A stretch of DNA of 64,000 bases from Ruegeria lacuscaerulensis (lineage in GTDB: Bacteria; Pseudomonadota; Alphaproteobacteria; Rhodobacterales; Rhodobacteraceae): assembly GCF_013031245.1 (NCBI RefSeq), contig NZ_WPZL01000010.1, positions 1 through 64,000 on the forward strand. The letters are read 5' to 3'. Below the pieces are notes generated by a model. The model saw only the letters and a program-made list of their open reading frames with translations. It had not been told where the DNA came from and ran no database searches. Positions 24,104 to 32,284 of this stretch are shown here, piece after piece. Position 1 is the stretch's first letter; every line of letters starts with the position of its first letter. The translations under genes and the position numbers were made by a program.

Positions 24104-26647
24104 ATGCCTTGGTCGAAGATCGGAGGACCCGCTCACAGTTTGGCCGTTTACGGCGGCAGACTTGCAGCGCTTACGCCGGACAGGCAGGCGGTGTTCACCC
24201 GGAACCCTCGCACCGGCGATTGGTCGCAGATCGGCGGACCGGCCGAGGCCCTCATCGGCGGAGGATGGGATCTCTACGCAACCTCACCTGGCGGCGGCGG
24301 CGTTTTCCGCTTCAATGGTGTCGGCTGGAGTGCCGTCGGCGGACCGGGCGCCCAATTCACCGGTGTTTGCAACGCGCTCTACGCCTTGTCGCCCAACCGC
24401 GACCGTCTTCTACGCTATAATCGGTTGGCAAACGACTGGACAGTCATCGGCCCGTCCCCTGCTGGAAACATAGTGGAAGGGGGCTCGCGCATTTGGGCCT
24501 CGACACCGGGCGACGCTGCAATATGGGCTTGGGCGCGGTACGACGGAAGCTGGCGGCGTATCGGCGGTGCCGGTGCAGAGTGGGTCGGGGTGGGTGCACG
24601 GATCTACGGCCTCACGCCAGACCGGCAGGCGGTCTATGAATATGATGAGCGCGCCGACCGTTGGAACAGGGTTGGCGGACCCGCACAAACATTGATCGGC
24701 GGAGGAAACCATCTTTGTGCCGTCGAGCCTGGCACGGGCGACATCTGGCGCTATTTCCGTGAAGGAACTCGATGGGAGCGGATCGGAGGCCCTGGCGCGC
24801 AGTTCGTAGCCGCGGACGAATTTGTCTACGGACTCACACCCGACCGACAAGAAGTCTGGCTTTTCGAGGATGACCTGGCCGAAACAAGCCGCATCCGCGC
24901 GTTTATGCTGCGGTGCTACGACCATCCCGAATATGGCCTGAGCGTTCGGCGCGGCTTCCTTGTGAAGCACGCCTCCGGCCGCGTCCTTGCCGAACACGCG
25001 GCGGACACCTGTTTTCAACCACTGAGCGTTTTGAAACTGCTTCCTTATCTGCATGCGCTTATTGATGTCGACCGCGACCCGAATACCTCGATGTCGACAC
25101 GCGTTTCATGGTTCGAAACTGCGGGCGCTTCAGGCGCTGCGCGGACGGACACTGTCTGCCTTACGGCGGGGCCCGGGACGGTCTCGGGCTCGGCGCCGCT
25201 GACAGATGCGTTGCCGACGATGATGTGGGAATCCCACAACCGGTCGCTCGACGCGGTCATGGACCTTTTTGGAACGACGACCATAACACGACGGGCTCAG
25301 CAGGAGCTCGGGTTTTCGCAAACGGAGATGTATCCAGGTTGCCCGACGGCAACCCGGCCCTGGGCAGACAACATCATCACACTTCAGGACATGGCACGTC
25401 TCTATGAGGGGGTGGATGCCATGCACTTTTTTGACTTCGGGATCTCACGGCGGCTGTTCGAGGGGAACATGATCGTCGCAGACGATTCCGACCCGACCTA
25501 TAGCAGCCCAATCACGGGCCGGGACTCTGGACCCGCCAGCGCCTCGGATCTGCTCAGCGTGCTTGAGGAAGAGGCATTGTCTGCCGGAAAGTCCGGGATT
25601 GTTCAGAACTTCATGCAAAGCGTTGTTCTCCGCAGAAAGGGCGGCTCGGGCGGACCGTCCGGCGATGACGTCGGCTATGCGGACGCTGCCGAGCTGAGCC
25701 TGCCTTTCCGGCGCGGCGGCGGCAGACCTGTAATTGAAAAATACGTGCTTGGCTGGTTCCTCAATCAGATTCGCGACCCGGAACGCGACATCCCGCCTGA
25801 CGCCGACCTCCTGATGCTCGACATTAATGACAATTGGAGTGTCGTTGGTGGTCCCGGCAGCCAATGGGTCGGGATCGGAGCCACGGCGTACGGCCTGACG
25901 CCGGATCGACAGGCGGTGTTCCGCCACGACGGGCCCGCAGGCCAATGGACTCAGATCGGTGGTCCGGCTGAGACTTTGATTGACGGCGGCCACGATCTGT
26001 ACGCCATTGAGCCCGGGACCAGCGACATTTGGCGCTTTACCGGGGCACCCATGACATGGGAGCGGATAGGAGGGCCTGGGGCCGCGTTTGCGGGCGTCGG
26101 AGCGACGGTCTATGGAATATCCCCTTCTGGGAACCGACTGTTCCGATGGAACGGCACACCGAATGATTGGACACGGGTGCGCGATAACGTTGTTTCGATA
26201 ATCGGCGGTGGCGATGAAGCCTATGCCATTGACGGTTCGACCGGCGACATCCTTTCTCATGATGCGAGCGCAAATTCCTGGAAGCGAATTGGCGGGCCGG
26301 GCATCGGCTTTGTCGCCGGTCAGGGCGGCCTGCTGTTCGGTATGACAACGGACCGCCAAGAGGTTTGGTCCTATAACGGTACCCCGAATTCGTGGGCGCG
26401 AATTGGCAATGCAGCAGACAGCCTCGCAGTGGCCGGTGGCAGGCTCTACGGTCTCACGCCGGGTAAAGGTGCTATCTTCCGCTACGATGGCATGCCGCTC
26501 TCTTGGACGAAGGTTGGAGATGCGGTTGGTAGCATGATCGGCGGAAGCAGGTTACTTTACGCATCAAGTTCACCAGTGACAACAAGAAGCGCATTTGCCC
26601 GTGAACTCTACCGCGGGCCGATACAGGAGGCGCTCGCCACCTGGTGA
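24104..26647 (+). CDS. Tectonin-repeat protein with an embedded class A beta-lactamase-like serine hydrolase domain
   Basis: 847 residues. Residues 3-257 are seven repeats of about 37 residues (pattern W-x-x-I/V-GGP...LIGGG...LY-x-x-x-P-x-x...W/F-R-Y/F); residues 578-847 are seven more. Such tectonin-type blades usually build beta-propellers that bind glycans. Residues 260-576 hold a beta-lactamase-like domain: S308-V-L-K311 (SxxK), S377-H-N379 (the SDN position) and K496-S-G498 (the KTG position), in class A order and similar spacing. ATG 24104 follows AAGGAG by 8 bases. No signal peptide is visible, so export, if any, is non-Sec. The stop sits in a terminator hairpin. Repeat type and motifs are direct observations; substrate (peptidoglycan, ester or antibiotic) is unknown. 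Confidence 0.75.
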   Translation: MPWSKIGGPAHSLAVYGGRLAALTPDRQAVFTRNPRTGDWSQIGGPAEALIGGGWDLYATSPGGGGVFRFNGVGWSAVGGPGAQFTGVCNALYALSPNRDRLLRYNRLANDWTVIGPSPAGNIVEGGSRIWASTPGDAAIWAWARYDGSWRRIGGAGAEWVGVGARIYGLTPDRQAVYEYDERADRWNRVGGPAQTLIGGGNHLCAVEPGTGDIWRYFREGTRWERIGGPGAQFVAADEFVYGLTPDRQEVWLFEDDLAETSRIRAFMLRCYDHPEYGLSVRRGFLVKHASGRVLAEHAADTCFQPLSVLKLLPYLHALIDVDRDPNTSMSTRVSWFETAGASGAARTDTVCLTAGPGTVSGSAPLTDALPTMMWESHNRSLDAVMDLFGTTTITRRAQQELGFSQTEMYPGCPTATRPWADNIITLQDMARLYEGVDAMHFFDFGISRRLFEGNMIVADDSDPTYSSPITGRDSGPASASDLLSVLEEEALSAGKSGIVQNFMQSVVLRRKGGSGGPSGDDVGYADAAELSLPFRRGGGRPVIEKYVLGWFLNQIRDPERDIPPDADLLMLDINDNWSVVGGPGSQWVGIGATAYGLTPDRQAVFRHDGPAGQWTQIGGPAETLIDGGHDLYAIEPGTSDIWRFTGAPMTWERIGGPGAAFAGVGATVYGISPSGNRLFRWNGTPNDWTRVRDNVVSIIGGGDEAYAIDGSTGDILSHDASANSWKRIGGPGIGFVAGQGGLLFGMTTDRQEVWSYNGTPNSWARIGNAADSLAVAGGRLYGLTPGKGAIFRYDGMPLSWTKVGDAVGSMIGGSRLLYASSSPVTTRSAFARELYRGPIQEALATW

Positions 26648-26659
26648 GCGCCTTTTTTT
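26628..26659 (+). terminator. Intrinsic terminator overlapping the stop codon
   Basis: AGGCGCTC (26628-26635) pairs perfectly with GAGCGCCT (26646-26653) around a 10-base loop, followed by a T-run to 26659. The TGA stop (26645-26647) lies inside the hairpin. It should end much of the transcript of the large tectonin gene and reduce expression of the two downstream genes. Confidence 0.8.
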
Positions 26660-26687
26660 GGAGGTTCGTTCAAGAAAGGATATTGCA

Positions 26688-27221
26688 ATGCCAATGATTG
26701 CCAAAATCCCTGTCCGGGGTTCACGGTACGGCCCCTTCCTGTCAGTCGGCCGTCTTCTTGGTCTCCGATCGGATGGCATGAAAGACTCATTCAAAGCGCA
26801 GTTCCTCCCACAATGGAAGGATAGCGGCAACGAAGTTGACGCCGCATTCAGTAAACGCTTTCTGATGATTGATCTCGGGATGACGGAACTTGCCTATGAA
26901 GATCTCGATGGCACCAAGCGGGTCGCCAAAGCACTGTCGGCCGCGGCGCAATCTTCCCCCGAAGAATTGCGGGCGATCGCCAATGCCTTTGGGCCATCAG
27001 GTGATCGGGAGGACCGGGAATCTGCCCTGGAGCGGGCCTCGAAGCTTGGGATAGCCAAAGATGATGACGATCCGGTGGCATTCTGGGGCGTTGTCCTACT
27101 TGTCGGTGCCGCTCTGTTGGTCTCTGCATGCTGTAATGAGACGGATTCCGATTGCGGCAGCAACGGAACGGACACCGACGATGACAAAGGAGGAGGAACC
27201 GGCGGAGATACGGACGGTTGA
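26688..27221 (+). CDS. Unknown 177-residue protein with late membrane segment, lipobox-like motif and acidic tail
   Basis: I do not recognise this family. The start ATG 26688 follows AAAGGA by 7 bases. Residues 1-128 are soluble, charged and mostly helical. Residues 131-148 form one hydrophobic segment (FWGVVLLVGAALLVSAC) ending in V-S-A-C, which matches a lipoprotein lipobox, but 148 residues from the N-terminus. Then come Cys149 and Cys156 and a Gly/Asp/Thr tail (TDTDDDKGGGTGGDTDG). It lies 40 bases after the tectonin/hydrolase gene, across a terminator, and overlaps the next gene. It could be a tail-anchored protein, or a precursor whose Cys-rich acidic end is released. Both are guesses. 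Confidence 0.6.
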   Translation: MPMIAKIPVRGSRYGPFLSVGRLLGLRSDGMKDSFKAQFLPQWKDSGNEVDAAFSKRFLMIDLGMTELAYEDLDGTKRVAKALSAAAQSSPEELRAIANAFGPSGDREDRESALERASKLGIAKDDDDPVAFWGVVLLVGAALLVSACCNETDSDCGSNGTDTDDDKGGGTGGDTDG

Positions 27222-27765
27222 TGGCATGCAACGTCAAACTGGTGATGCGGTGTCGCTTGTCCCGGTTTCCCGGCTTGACGCTTCGGCACTGCATGCCATG
27301 ATCCGGCGCAACGAAGATCGTTTGGCGCTTTTCTTCCCCGGTCTTCTGCACGCGGGCGCTTCGTTAGAAAAATCTCGTCGCTACATCGATCATCATGAGG
27401 AGATGGAGCGGGCAGGGCGCAGTTTCATGTTCGGCATCCCTGCATCTGACGAGGGGCTTGCGGGCCTAATTTTCCTGAACGCCATCGACCCGGACGCGCG
27501 GGTGGCAGAGGCAGCGGGGGTGGTCGATTTCGCCCACGAAGGCTGTGGTCTGATGAGCGGTGCCATGCGTTTGGTTTTTGATATCGCACGTGATCGGCTG
27601 GGTCTGGCACGGATTCGTTTCCTGATCGCGCCCAACAACGCCCGGTCAATCGCACTGGCCGGAGCGCTGGGGTTTCGGCGCGAACCCCGCAAGCTGCGCC
27701 GGTTTGCAGCCGGAACCGACCGGGAAACGCGGCTGCACCGCTACACATTAGAGCTCTGTCGTTAA
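27181..27765 (+). CDS. GNAT-family acetyltransferase (RimJ/RimL-like)
   Basis: About 194 residues from ATG 27181; ATG 27226 gives 179. The order is that of RimJ/RimL-type GNATs: LVPVSRLDASALHAMIRRNEDRL at the start, GLAGLIFLNAIDP, then IARDRLGLARIRFLIAPNNARSIALAGALGFRREP, the conserved N-x-x-S-x-x-x-x-x-x-GF ending. It overlaps the preceding 177-residue gene by 41 bases from ATG 27181, implying co-translation and a related role, perhaps acetylating its product. No ribosome site is clear for either start, so the start is uncertain. Confidence 0.75.
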   Translation: MTKEEEPAEIRTVDGMQRQTGDAVSLVPVSRLDASALHAMIRRNEDRLALFFPGLLHAGASLEKSRRYIDHHEEMERAGRSFMFGIPASDEGLAGLIFLNAIDPDARVAEAAGVVDFAHEGCGLMSGAMRLVFDIARDRLGLARIRFLIAPNNARSIALAGALGFRREPRKLRRFAAGTDRETRLHRYTLELCR

Positions 27766-27852
27766 GCGCCATTGGCGAAGATTCTGAAGGTGTTGGGGAG
27801 TGGAAAGAATCCGGGGGGCAGGCGGCGACATTTCTGTGAGAGGCGGCCAGCC

Positions 27853-27868
27853 GGATGTGTCGCAAACT
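27853..27868 (+). repeat. Solo IS6-type end identical to that at 23353-23368
   Basis: GGATGTGTCGCAAACT occurs here and at 23353-23368 in the same orientation, bracketing the tectonin/hydrolase cassette. No transposase sequence follows this copy. It marks the right boundary of a mobilised segment or the scar of another lost IS. Confidence 0.6.
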
Positions 27869-27919
27869 CTGGGATCGGATTGACGAGAGTGCCATTGTTT
27901 GTGCCTCTTGCCAACTGTG

Positions 27920-28056
27920 ACTGTGCCTATAATTGCTGGACGTTCGCTTCAGAAAGTTGAGCAAAATCAGTCCCAAATTGTACCCTTAATTTCTGCACTG
28001 TGTCATTAAATGCCGGACTGTGCCCTTAATTCCAAGACTGTGCATTTTGGGGATAA
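27920..28056 (+). repeat. Iteron-like direct repeats, 20-bp period
   Basis: Copies of ACTGTGCCCTTAATT begin at 27920 (ACTGTGCCTATAATT), 27977 (ATTGTACCCTTAATT), 27997 (ACTGTGTCATTAAAT), 28017 (ACTGTGCCCTTAATT) and, degenerate, 28037 (ACTGTGCATTTTGG). The last four are spaced exactly 20 bases. Regular two-turn spacing implies protein binding sites on one face of the helix, as in the ends of Tn7/Tn5053/Mu-like transposons or replication iterons. Confidence 0.65.
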
Positions 28057-28153
28057 GTCGCGTATCAGTCAGAAGTGGACAGGTACAGCGCCCCTTTTTA
28101 TCCCTCAGCCAGGGTAATTGAGATCGCGGGTTGGCAACTTGTGGATATCCTAA

Positions 28154-28220
28154 AATTAAGGGCACAAAATCGGGTCAAATGCCCCAGAATGTATCTGCGT
28201 CCAGAAATTAAAGGCACAGT
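28154..28220 (-). repeat. Inverted copies of the same iteron
   Basis: On the minus strand the motif recurs as ACTGTGCCTTTAATT (28220-28206) and TTTGTGCCCTTAATT (28168-28154), opposite in orientation to the array at 27920-28056. Opposed arrays of one motif are what the two ends of a transposon would look like after loss of its interior. Confidence 0.6.
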
Positions 28221-28361
28221 GACAGCAATAATGAGCGCAAAGCAAATTGGAGATTTGTGCTGTTACGGAAATCACGTGGGCCAGGAGAGTAACTGCCAAG
28301 CAGAAAGCCGATCTAAGGATCTGAAGGTGTAGACGCCCCGCTGGCCTCGATGTGCCATTGT

Positions 28362-28644
28362 GGGTTTGCCGCAGCGGCAAGCCAAACACCACGTTCAGCG
28401 TCAGACAGGTCTGGATGGCCCTGTCGCTGAACTCCTGCCGCCGACCACGCTTACCAGACGGCGGCGGAGTCCAAACCATTCCAGGATCAAACCAGATCGA
28501 AAGCGATCCGCGTTGCCTCAGTGCTGTGTTGTACGAAGGCCAGTTCTTGGTCTTGTACTTCGTAGGGGCCGAACTGCTCATGCTTCCCAGCTGTCATGCT
28601 AGATTCATGGAGTGAATCCTTAAGCCAAATTGTGCAACAAAGCC
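28362..28644 (-). mobile_element. IS5-family remnant: left end and transposase N-terminus
   Basis: The minus strand from ATG 28581 reads MSSSAPTKYKTKNWPSYNTA...SIWFDPGMVW...FSDRAIQTCLTLNVVFGLPLRQT, the N-terminal 73 residues of IS5-family transposases. It then loses homology at about 28362 and stays open by chance. The inverted repeat GGCTTTGTTGCACAATTTGG reads inward from 28644. The catalytic domain and the other end are missing, so this is a dead fragment. Confidence 0.8.
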
Positions 28645-28658
28645 TTTTAGACACGCAG

Positions 28659-29552
28659 TCAGTTATGAATCACACGTTGATCAAAATATTTAATCACGGT
28701 CTTAATAGCATCATATTCCAAAGAACTTTTTCTTACATGTATTCCTGCATCGCGCGGCTCCATCCGGTGCAACACTGGACGGATGACAAGTCCTTCTTTC
28801 GCCACGACGTTCGCAAGCAGAAGTGGGGCGGACATGACAAATATCCCGGATTTGACGAGTTGAAGCCCCGTTGCCAGCGATGTCGTCCGAATGTTGATCA
28901 GTGATTTGCTTGCCCCTTTAGGGAGCGTGAATTTCTCAATTTTTTGTTCGGTGACTGGATCAACCGTGAAACTCACCCACTTATAGCTGGCGAGATCTGC
29001 CGGATTGATCGTATCGGTCTGAGAAATCGGATCATCCTCGCGAAGGACAATCCCATGTTCTACCTGTGTAACATGCTTCACGAAGAGAGAAGGGTCCAAT
29101 TCTTCTTTCGAAAGAATTCCGAGGTAAACGTCTAACTCTCCGGCCATCAGAAGCTTGCCCATGCTTTCCCGGTGCTCAGTCTTGAGATTGAGCCTCAGAT
29201 CGGGAAATCTCTCGATGAGATCGGCAAATAAGCCAGCCACCCAGTTAAAATGAAAGATTGGTCCGGCTCCGACGGTTAATTCCGACATACCAGCGGATGC
29301 TATGACCCCGATCTCCTCCAACCCGTTGCGGTATTCACGTTCTATTCGTTCCGCCCGCGCCAGAAACTTTTCGCCTGCCTCAGTCAACGACATGCCGCGC
29401 CGGTCACGGTGGAACAAGGGGGCGCCCAATTCGACCTCCAGACTGCTGATGCGCTTTGTCACCGATGATTGCGCAAGGTTGATACTCGATGCTGCTGCGG
29501 TAATGGATTTATCCCGCGCAACGGCCAGAAACGCTCTGAGCTTCTTGTCCAT
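28659..29552 (-). CDS. LysR-family transcriptional regulator of the sulfatase/TTT locus
   Basis: 297 residues from ATG 29552 (MDKKLRAFLAVARDKSITAA). The N-terminal LysR helix-turn-helix (AASSINLAQSSVTKRISSLEVELGAPLFHRDRRGMSLTEAGEKF) is textbook, and a periplasmic-binding-protein-like effector domain follows. It is transcribed divergently from the sulfatase gene, with 100 bases between starts. That space contains two GAATACA copies (about 29566 and 29598), possible recognition half-sites. It probably activates the sulfatase-TctCBA operon when a substrate is present. Confidence 0.88.
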   Translation of the reverse strand: MDKKLRAFLAVARDKSITAAASSINLAQSSVTKRISSLEVELGAPLFHRDRRGMSLTEAGEKFLARAERIEREYRNGLEEIGVIASAGMSELTVGAGPIFHFNWVAGLFADLIERFPDLRLNLKTEHRESMGKLLMAGELDVYLGILSKEELDPSLFVKHVTQVEHGIVLREDDPISQTDTINPADLASYKWVSFTVDPVTEQKIEKFTLPKGASKSLINIRTTSLATGLQLVKSGIFVMSAPLLLANVVAKEGLVIRPVLHRMEPRDAGIHVRKSSLEYDAIKTVIKYFDQRVIHN

Positions 29553-29652
29553 GATATTCCTTTTTCGAATACAGACCTCACTTAAATTCACTATGCAGAA
29601 TACATATCCACATGGCAACTTATAGGGAACCGACGAAGGGGCGACCAATTTC

Positions 29653-31233
29653 ATGAAAACGATATTTGTTTTGTTTGACTCCCTGAATCGTCTGGCGCTT
29701 GGTGCCTACGGCGGAAAATCGGTTGCGACTCCGAACTTTGATCGTTTCGCGCAAAAGGCCGTGACCTTTGACAAGCATTACGTCGGCTCACTTCCCTGTA
29801 TGCCTGCACGGCGCGACATGCACACGGGGCGCCTGAACTTCACCCACCGCAATTGGGGCCCGTTGGAGCCTTTTGATGAAAGCTTTGCGCAAATTCTGAG
29901 CAAGAACAGCGTTTACACGCATCTGATTTCAGACCATCTGCACTATTTTGAAAACGGCGGCTGGGGGTATGCAAACGCCTTTGACAGCTGGGATTTCGTG
30001 CGTGGACAGGAATATGACGCCCTGAAGGTCATGGTTCGACCACCTGTCGAACGCTATAAAGAACGCTTCGACGAGCGGCATTATCCTTTGGACAAACTGC
30101 CCAAGACCGGATCTCTCACGACAGGTAATTCAGACAGGATGGCGTTGAAGAAACTGCGTGGCGCCATCTCTGAGGAATGCCTGGTCGAGGAAAGCGACTT
30201 CCCGACAGCAAAGTGTTTTGCCAGCGCATTCGAGTTTCTCGACGCCAACAAGGAAGAGGACGACTGGTTCCTGCAGCTTGAATGTTTCGATCCGCACGAG
30301 CCCTTCGTTGCACCTGAGCGGTTCAAGGCAGCCTATGACACCGGATATAACGGCAAGATTTTCAATTGGCCGGCCTACGAAAGGAACGGAAATTCGCCAG
30401 AGGAGGTTGCGGCAATCCGGGGCAATTATGCCGCGCTGGTGGCAATGTGTGACGAGTATTTTGGCAAGCTGCTGGATTACTTTGATGAACATGACCTTTG
30501 GAAAGAAACCGCGCTGGTACTAACCACGGACCACGGGTTCCTGTTGTCCGAACATGACTGGTGGGCCAAGAACCGTATGCCCTATTACGAGGAAATCAGT
30601 CACATTCCGATGATGGTCTGGCACCCCGATCACAGAAATCAGAGTGGCACTCGCCGTAAGTCACTAACGCAGACCACCGATCTGATGCCAACGTTCCTGG
30701 ATATTCACGGCTGCAGCATCCCCGAAACGGCGACCGGTAGTTCACTGTTGCCGATGTTGGCGAGTGATATACCCACTCGCGATAGCCTGATCTTTGGCAT
30801 GTTCGGAGGACCAGTTGGCGTAACGGACGGCACGTATTCTTACTATCGCTATCCCGATGATATCTCGGGGCAAAACCTGCACCTTTATACTCTGATGCCA
30901 GCCCATATGACCGCTCTTTTCGATATTGGTGAATTGCAATCGAGCGAGCTGGCAGCGCCGTTCAATTTTACCAAGGGCGTACCGACGCTCAGGATCAAGC
31001 TGGATCCGAAGAACACTCAGGTTGGCCAGGACGGCGACACACTGGAGGATTGCGAAACCGCTCTTTACAACGTCGAAACCGATCCCCGTCAAGAGACACC
31101 ATTGAGCGACCCTGCCGTGGCAGAGCGGCTTGGATCAGAAATCGCGCATCACTTTGTACTGCACGACGCGCCGCCGGAATTGTTTACGCATTTCGATCTG
31201 GCACGGCCTGAGGTCGCGCTGGCCGGGCAATAG
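29653..31233 (+). CDS. Sulfatase, cytoplasmic type
   Basis: 526 residues of the type I sulfatase/alkaline phosphatase superfamily. The formylglycine motif C49-M-P-A-R53 matches CxPxR. Metal-site segments are visible: FDSLNRLALGAYG at the start and LTTDHGFLLSEHDWWAK. There is no signal peptide, so desulfation should occur in the cytoplasm after import. The neighbouring TTT-type transporter supports a sulfated organic acid or aryl sulfate as substrate. Its activity would need a formylglycine-generating enzyme encoded elsewhere. Confidence 0.85.
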   Translation: MKTIFVLFDSLNRLALGAYGGKSVATPNFDRFAQKAVTFDKHYVGSLPCMPARRDMHTGRLNFTHRNWGPLEPFDESFAQILSKNSVYTHLISDHLHYFENGGWGYANAFDSWDFVRGQEYDALKVMVRPPVERYKERFDERHYPLDKLPKTGSLTTGNSDRMALKKLRGAISEECLVEESDFPTAKCFASAFEFLDANKEEDDWFLQLECFDPHEPFVAPERFKAAYDTGYNGKIFNWPAYERNGNSPEEVAAIRGNYAALVAMCDEYFGKLLDYFDEHDLWKETALVLTTDHGFLLSEHDWWAKNRMPYYEEISHIPMMVWHPDHRNQSGTRRKSLTQTTDLMPTFLDIHGCSIPETATGSSLLPMLASDIPTRDSLIFGMFGGPVGVTDGTYSYYRYPDDISGQNLHLYTLMPAHMTALFDIGELQSSELAAPFNFTKGVPTLRIKLDPKNTQVGQDGDTLEDCETALYNVETDPRQETPLSDPAVAERLGSEIAHHFVLHDAPPELFTHFDLARPEVALAGQ

Positions 31234-31270
31234 CACTTTTTCGGATCGGAAATCTCACAGGAGGAAAATC

Positions 31271-32272
31271 ATGAAGCATATTGGAAAAGTAAAAGGGACC
31301 GTTCTTGCAGGTGCATTTGTGACGGCATCAGCTATCGCTGCACTCGCGGAATTCCCCGAGCGGAATATCGAAGTCATCCACCCTTGGGGACCGGGCAATG
31401 CGATGGCCATGAGCAAGGTCGTCGCCAAGGCCATGGGCGAAGAACTGGGCACAGACATGCCAGTGATCTCACTGCCGGGCGCGGCCGGAACCAAGGGTCA
31501 GAAGACCGCCATGGGTAAGCCCGCCGATGGCTATACCATATTTGACGGCTATGTTGCCCCGTTGGTATTACAGCCCATCTTGGGCAATGCCGACTGGAAC
31601 TACAAAGATTTCAAGCCGCTCAGCGCGGCCGTGGCGAACGCCTTTGCAATTGCAGGTCAGCTTGATGAATCGCGTTGGGCCGACTTCCAGGAACTGATGG
31701 CCTATTGCAAAGAAAACCCCGGCGATCTGCGGTATTCTTCGGGTTCCCGGAACAACCTGCCGCATATGGTAATTGCGAAGGTCTTGCAGTCATATGGTTG
31801 CGTTGCCCAGAACGTGCCTTACACTCAGGACGGCAATGTTTTCAAAGACCTGGGATCGAGGGTTTTGGACTTTGCGTTTATCAATGTCGGCAACTACCGG
31901 GCAAACCCGGATAAGGTCAAAATCCTGCTGGTTTTGTCTGAACTGGAGAGTTCGAAAAAGGCCTATGACGGGGCACCTACCATCGGTGAACTGGGAATTG
32001 ATCTGGGTCTCTCGAACCTAGGCCCCATGGGTTGGACCTGGTGGATCGTCAACCCGGATACGCCTGACGATGTGACCGAGAAACTGCGCGGCGCAATGGA
32101 GCGCGCAATGGCCAGACCTGACGTTATCGAAGCCATTGAGGCCATTGGCTTTGTCCCGCTTGATTGGGATCACACCAAATATGAGGAAATCGTGGGCTCG
32201 GTCGATGCGCAGCTAAATTCGATGGGCAACGCGCTGGCGTGGGAAGAAGAAGAACTCGGAAAACTCAACTAG
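31271..32272 (+). CDS. tctC: TTT-family substrate-binding protein (TctC-like)
   Basis: 333 residues. A signal peptide (GTVLAGAFVTASAIAALAEF) precedes the Bug/TctC fold, recognised by IEVIHPWGPGNAMAMSK, LPGAAGTKGQKTAMGKPADGYTIF and VPYTQDGNVFKDLGSRVLDFAF. It binds the solute in the periplasm for TctAB. I start at ATG 31271, 7-8 bases after GGAGG; the frame is open upstream into the sulfatase gene but that part is not signal-like. Confidence 0.86.
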   Translation: MKHIGKVKGTVLAGAFVTASAIAALAEFPERNIEVIHPWGPGNAMAMSKVVAKAMGEELGTDMPVISLPGAAGTKGQKTAMGKPADGYTIFDGYVAPLVLQPILGNADWNYKDFKPLSAAVANAFAIAGQLDESRWADFQELMAYCKENPGDLRYSSGSRNNLPHMVIAKVLQSYGCVAQNVPYTQDGNVFKDLGSRVLDFAFINVGNYRANPDKVKILLVLSELESSKKAYDGAPTIGELGIDLGLSNLGPMGWTWWIVNPDTPDDVTEKLRGAMERAMARPDVIEAIEAIGFVPLDWDHTKYEEIVGSVDAQLNSMGNALAWEEEELGKLN

Positions 32273-32284
32273 GGAGAGGGCGCG

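Noticed and set aside
25445-26359. Minus-strand open frame of 304 codons
   Set aside because: Antisense of the repeat-containing tectonin gene; its length follows from the repeats and GC bias.
27977-28056. CRISPR array
   Set aside because: The repeat unit is 15 bases in a 20-bp period with only about 5 variable bases between, too short for spacers, and there are no cas genes.
28156-28361. C-terminal half of the minus-strand frame that starts in the IS5 remnant
   Set aside because: Similarity to IS5 transposases ends near residue 73; the rest runs through the iteron region and is open by chance.
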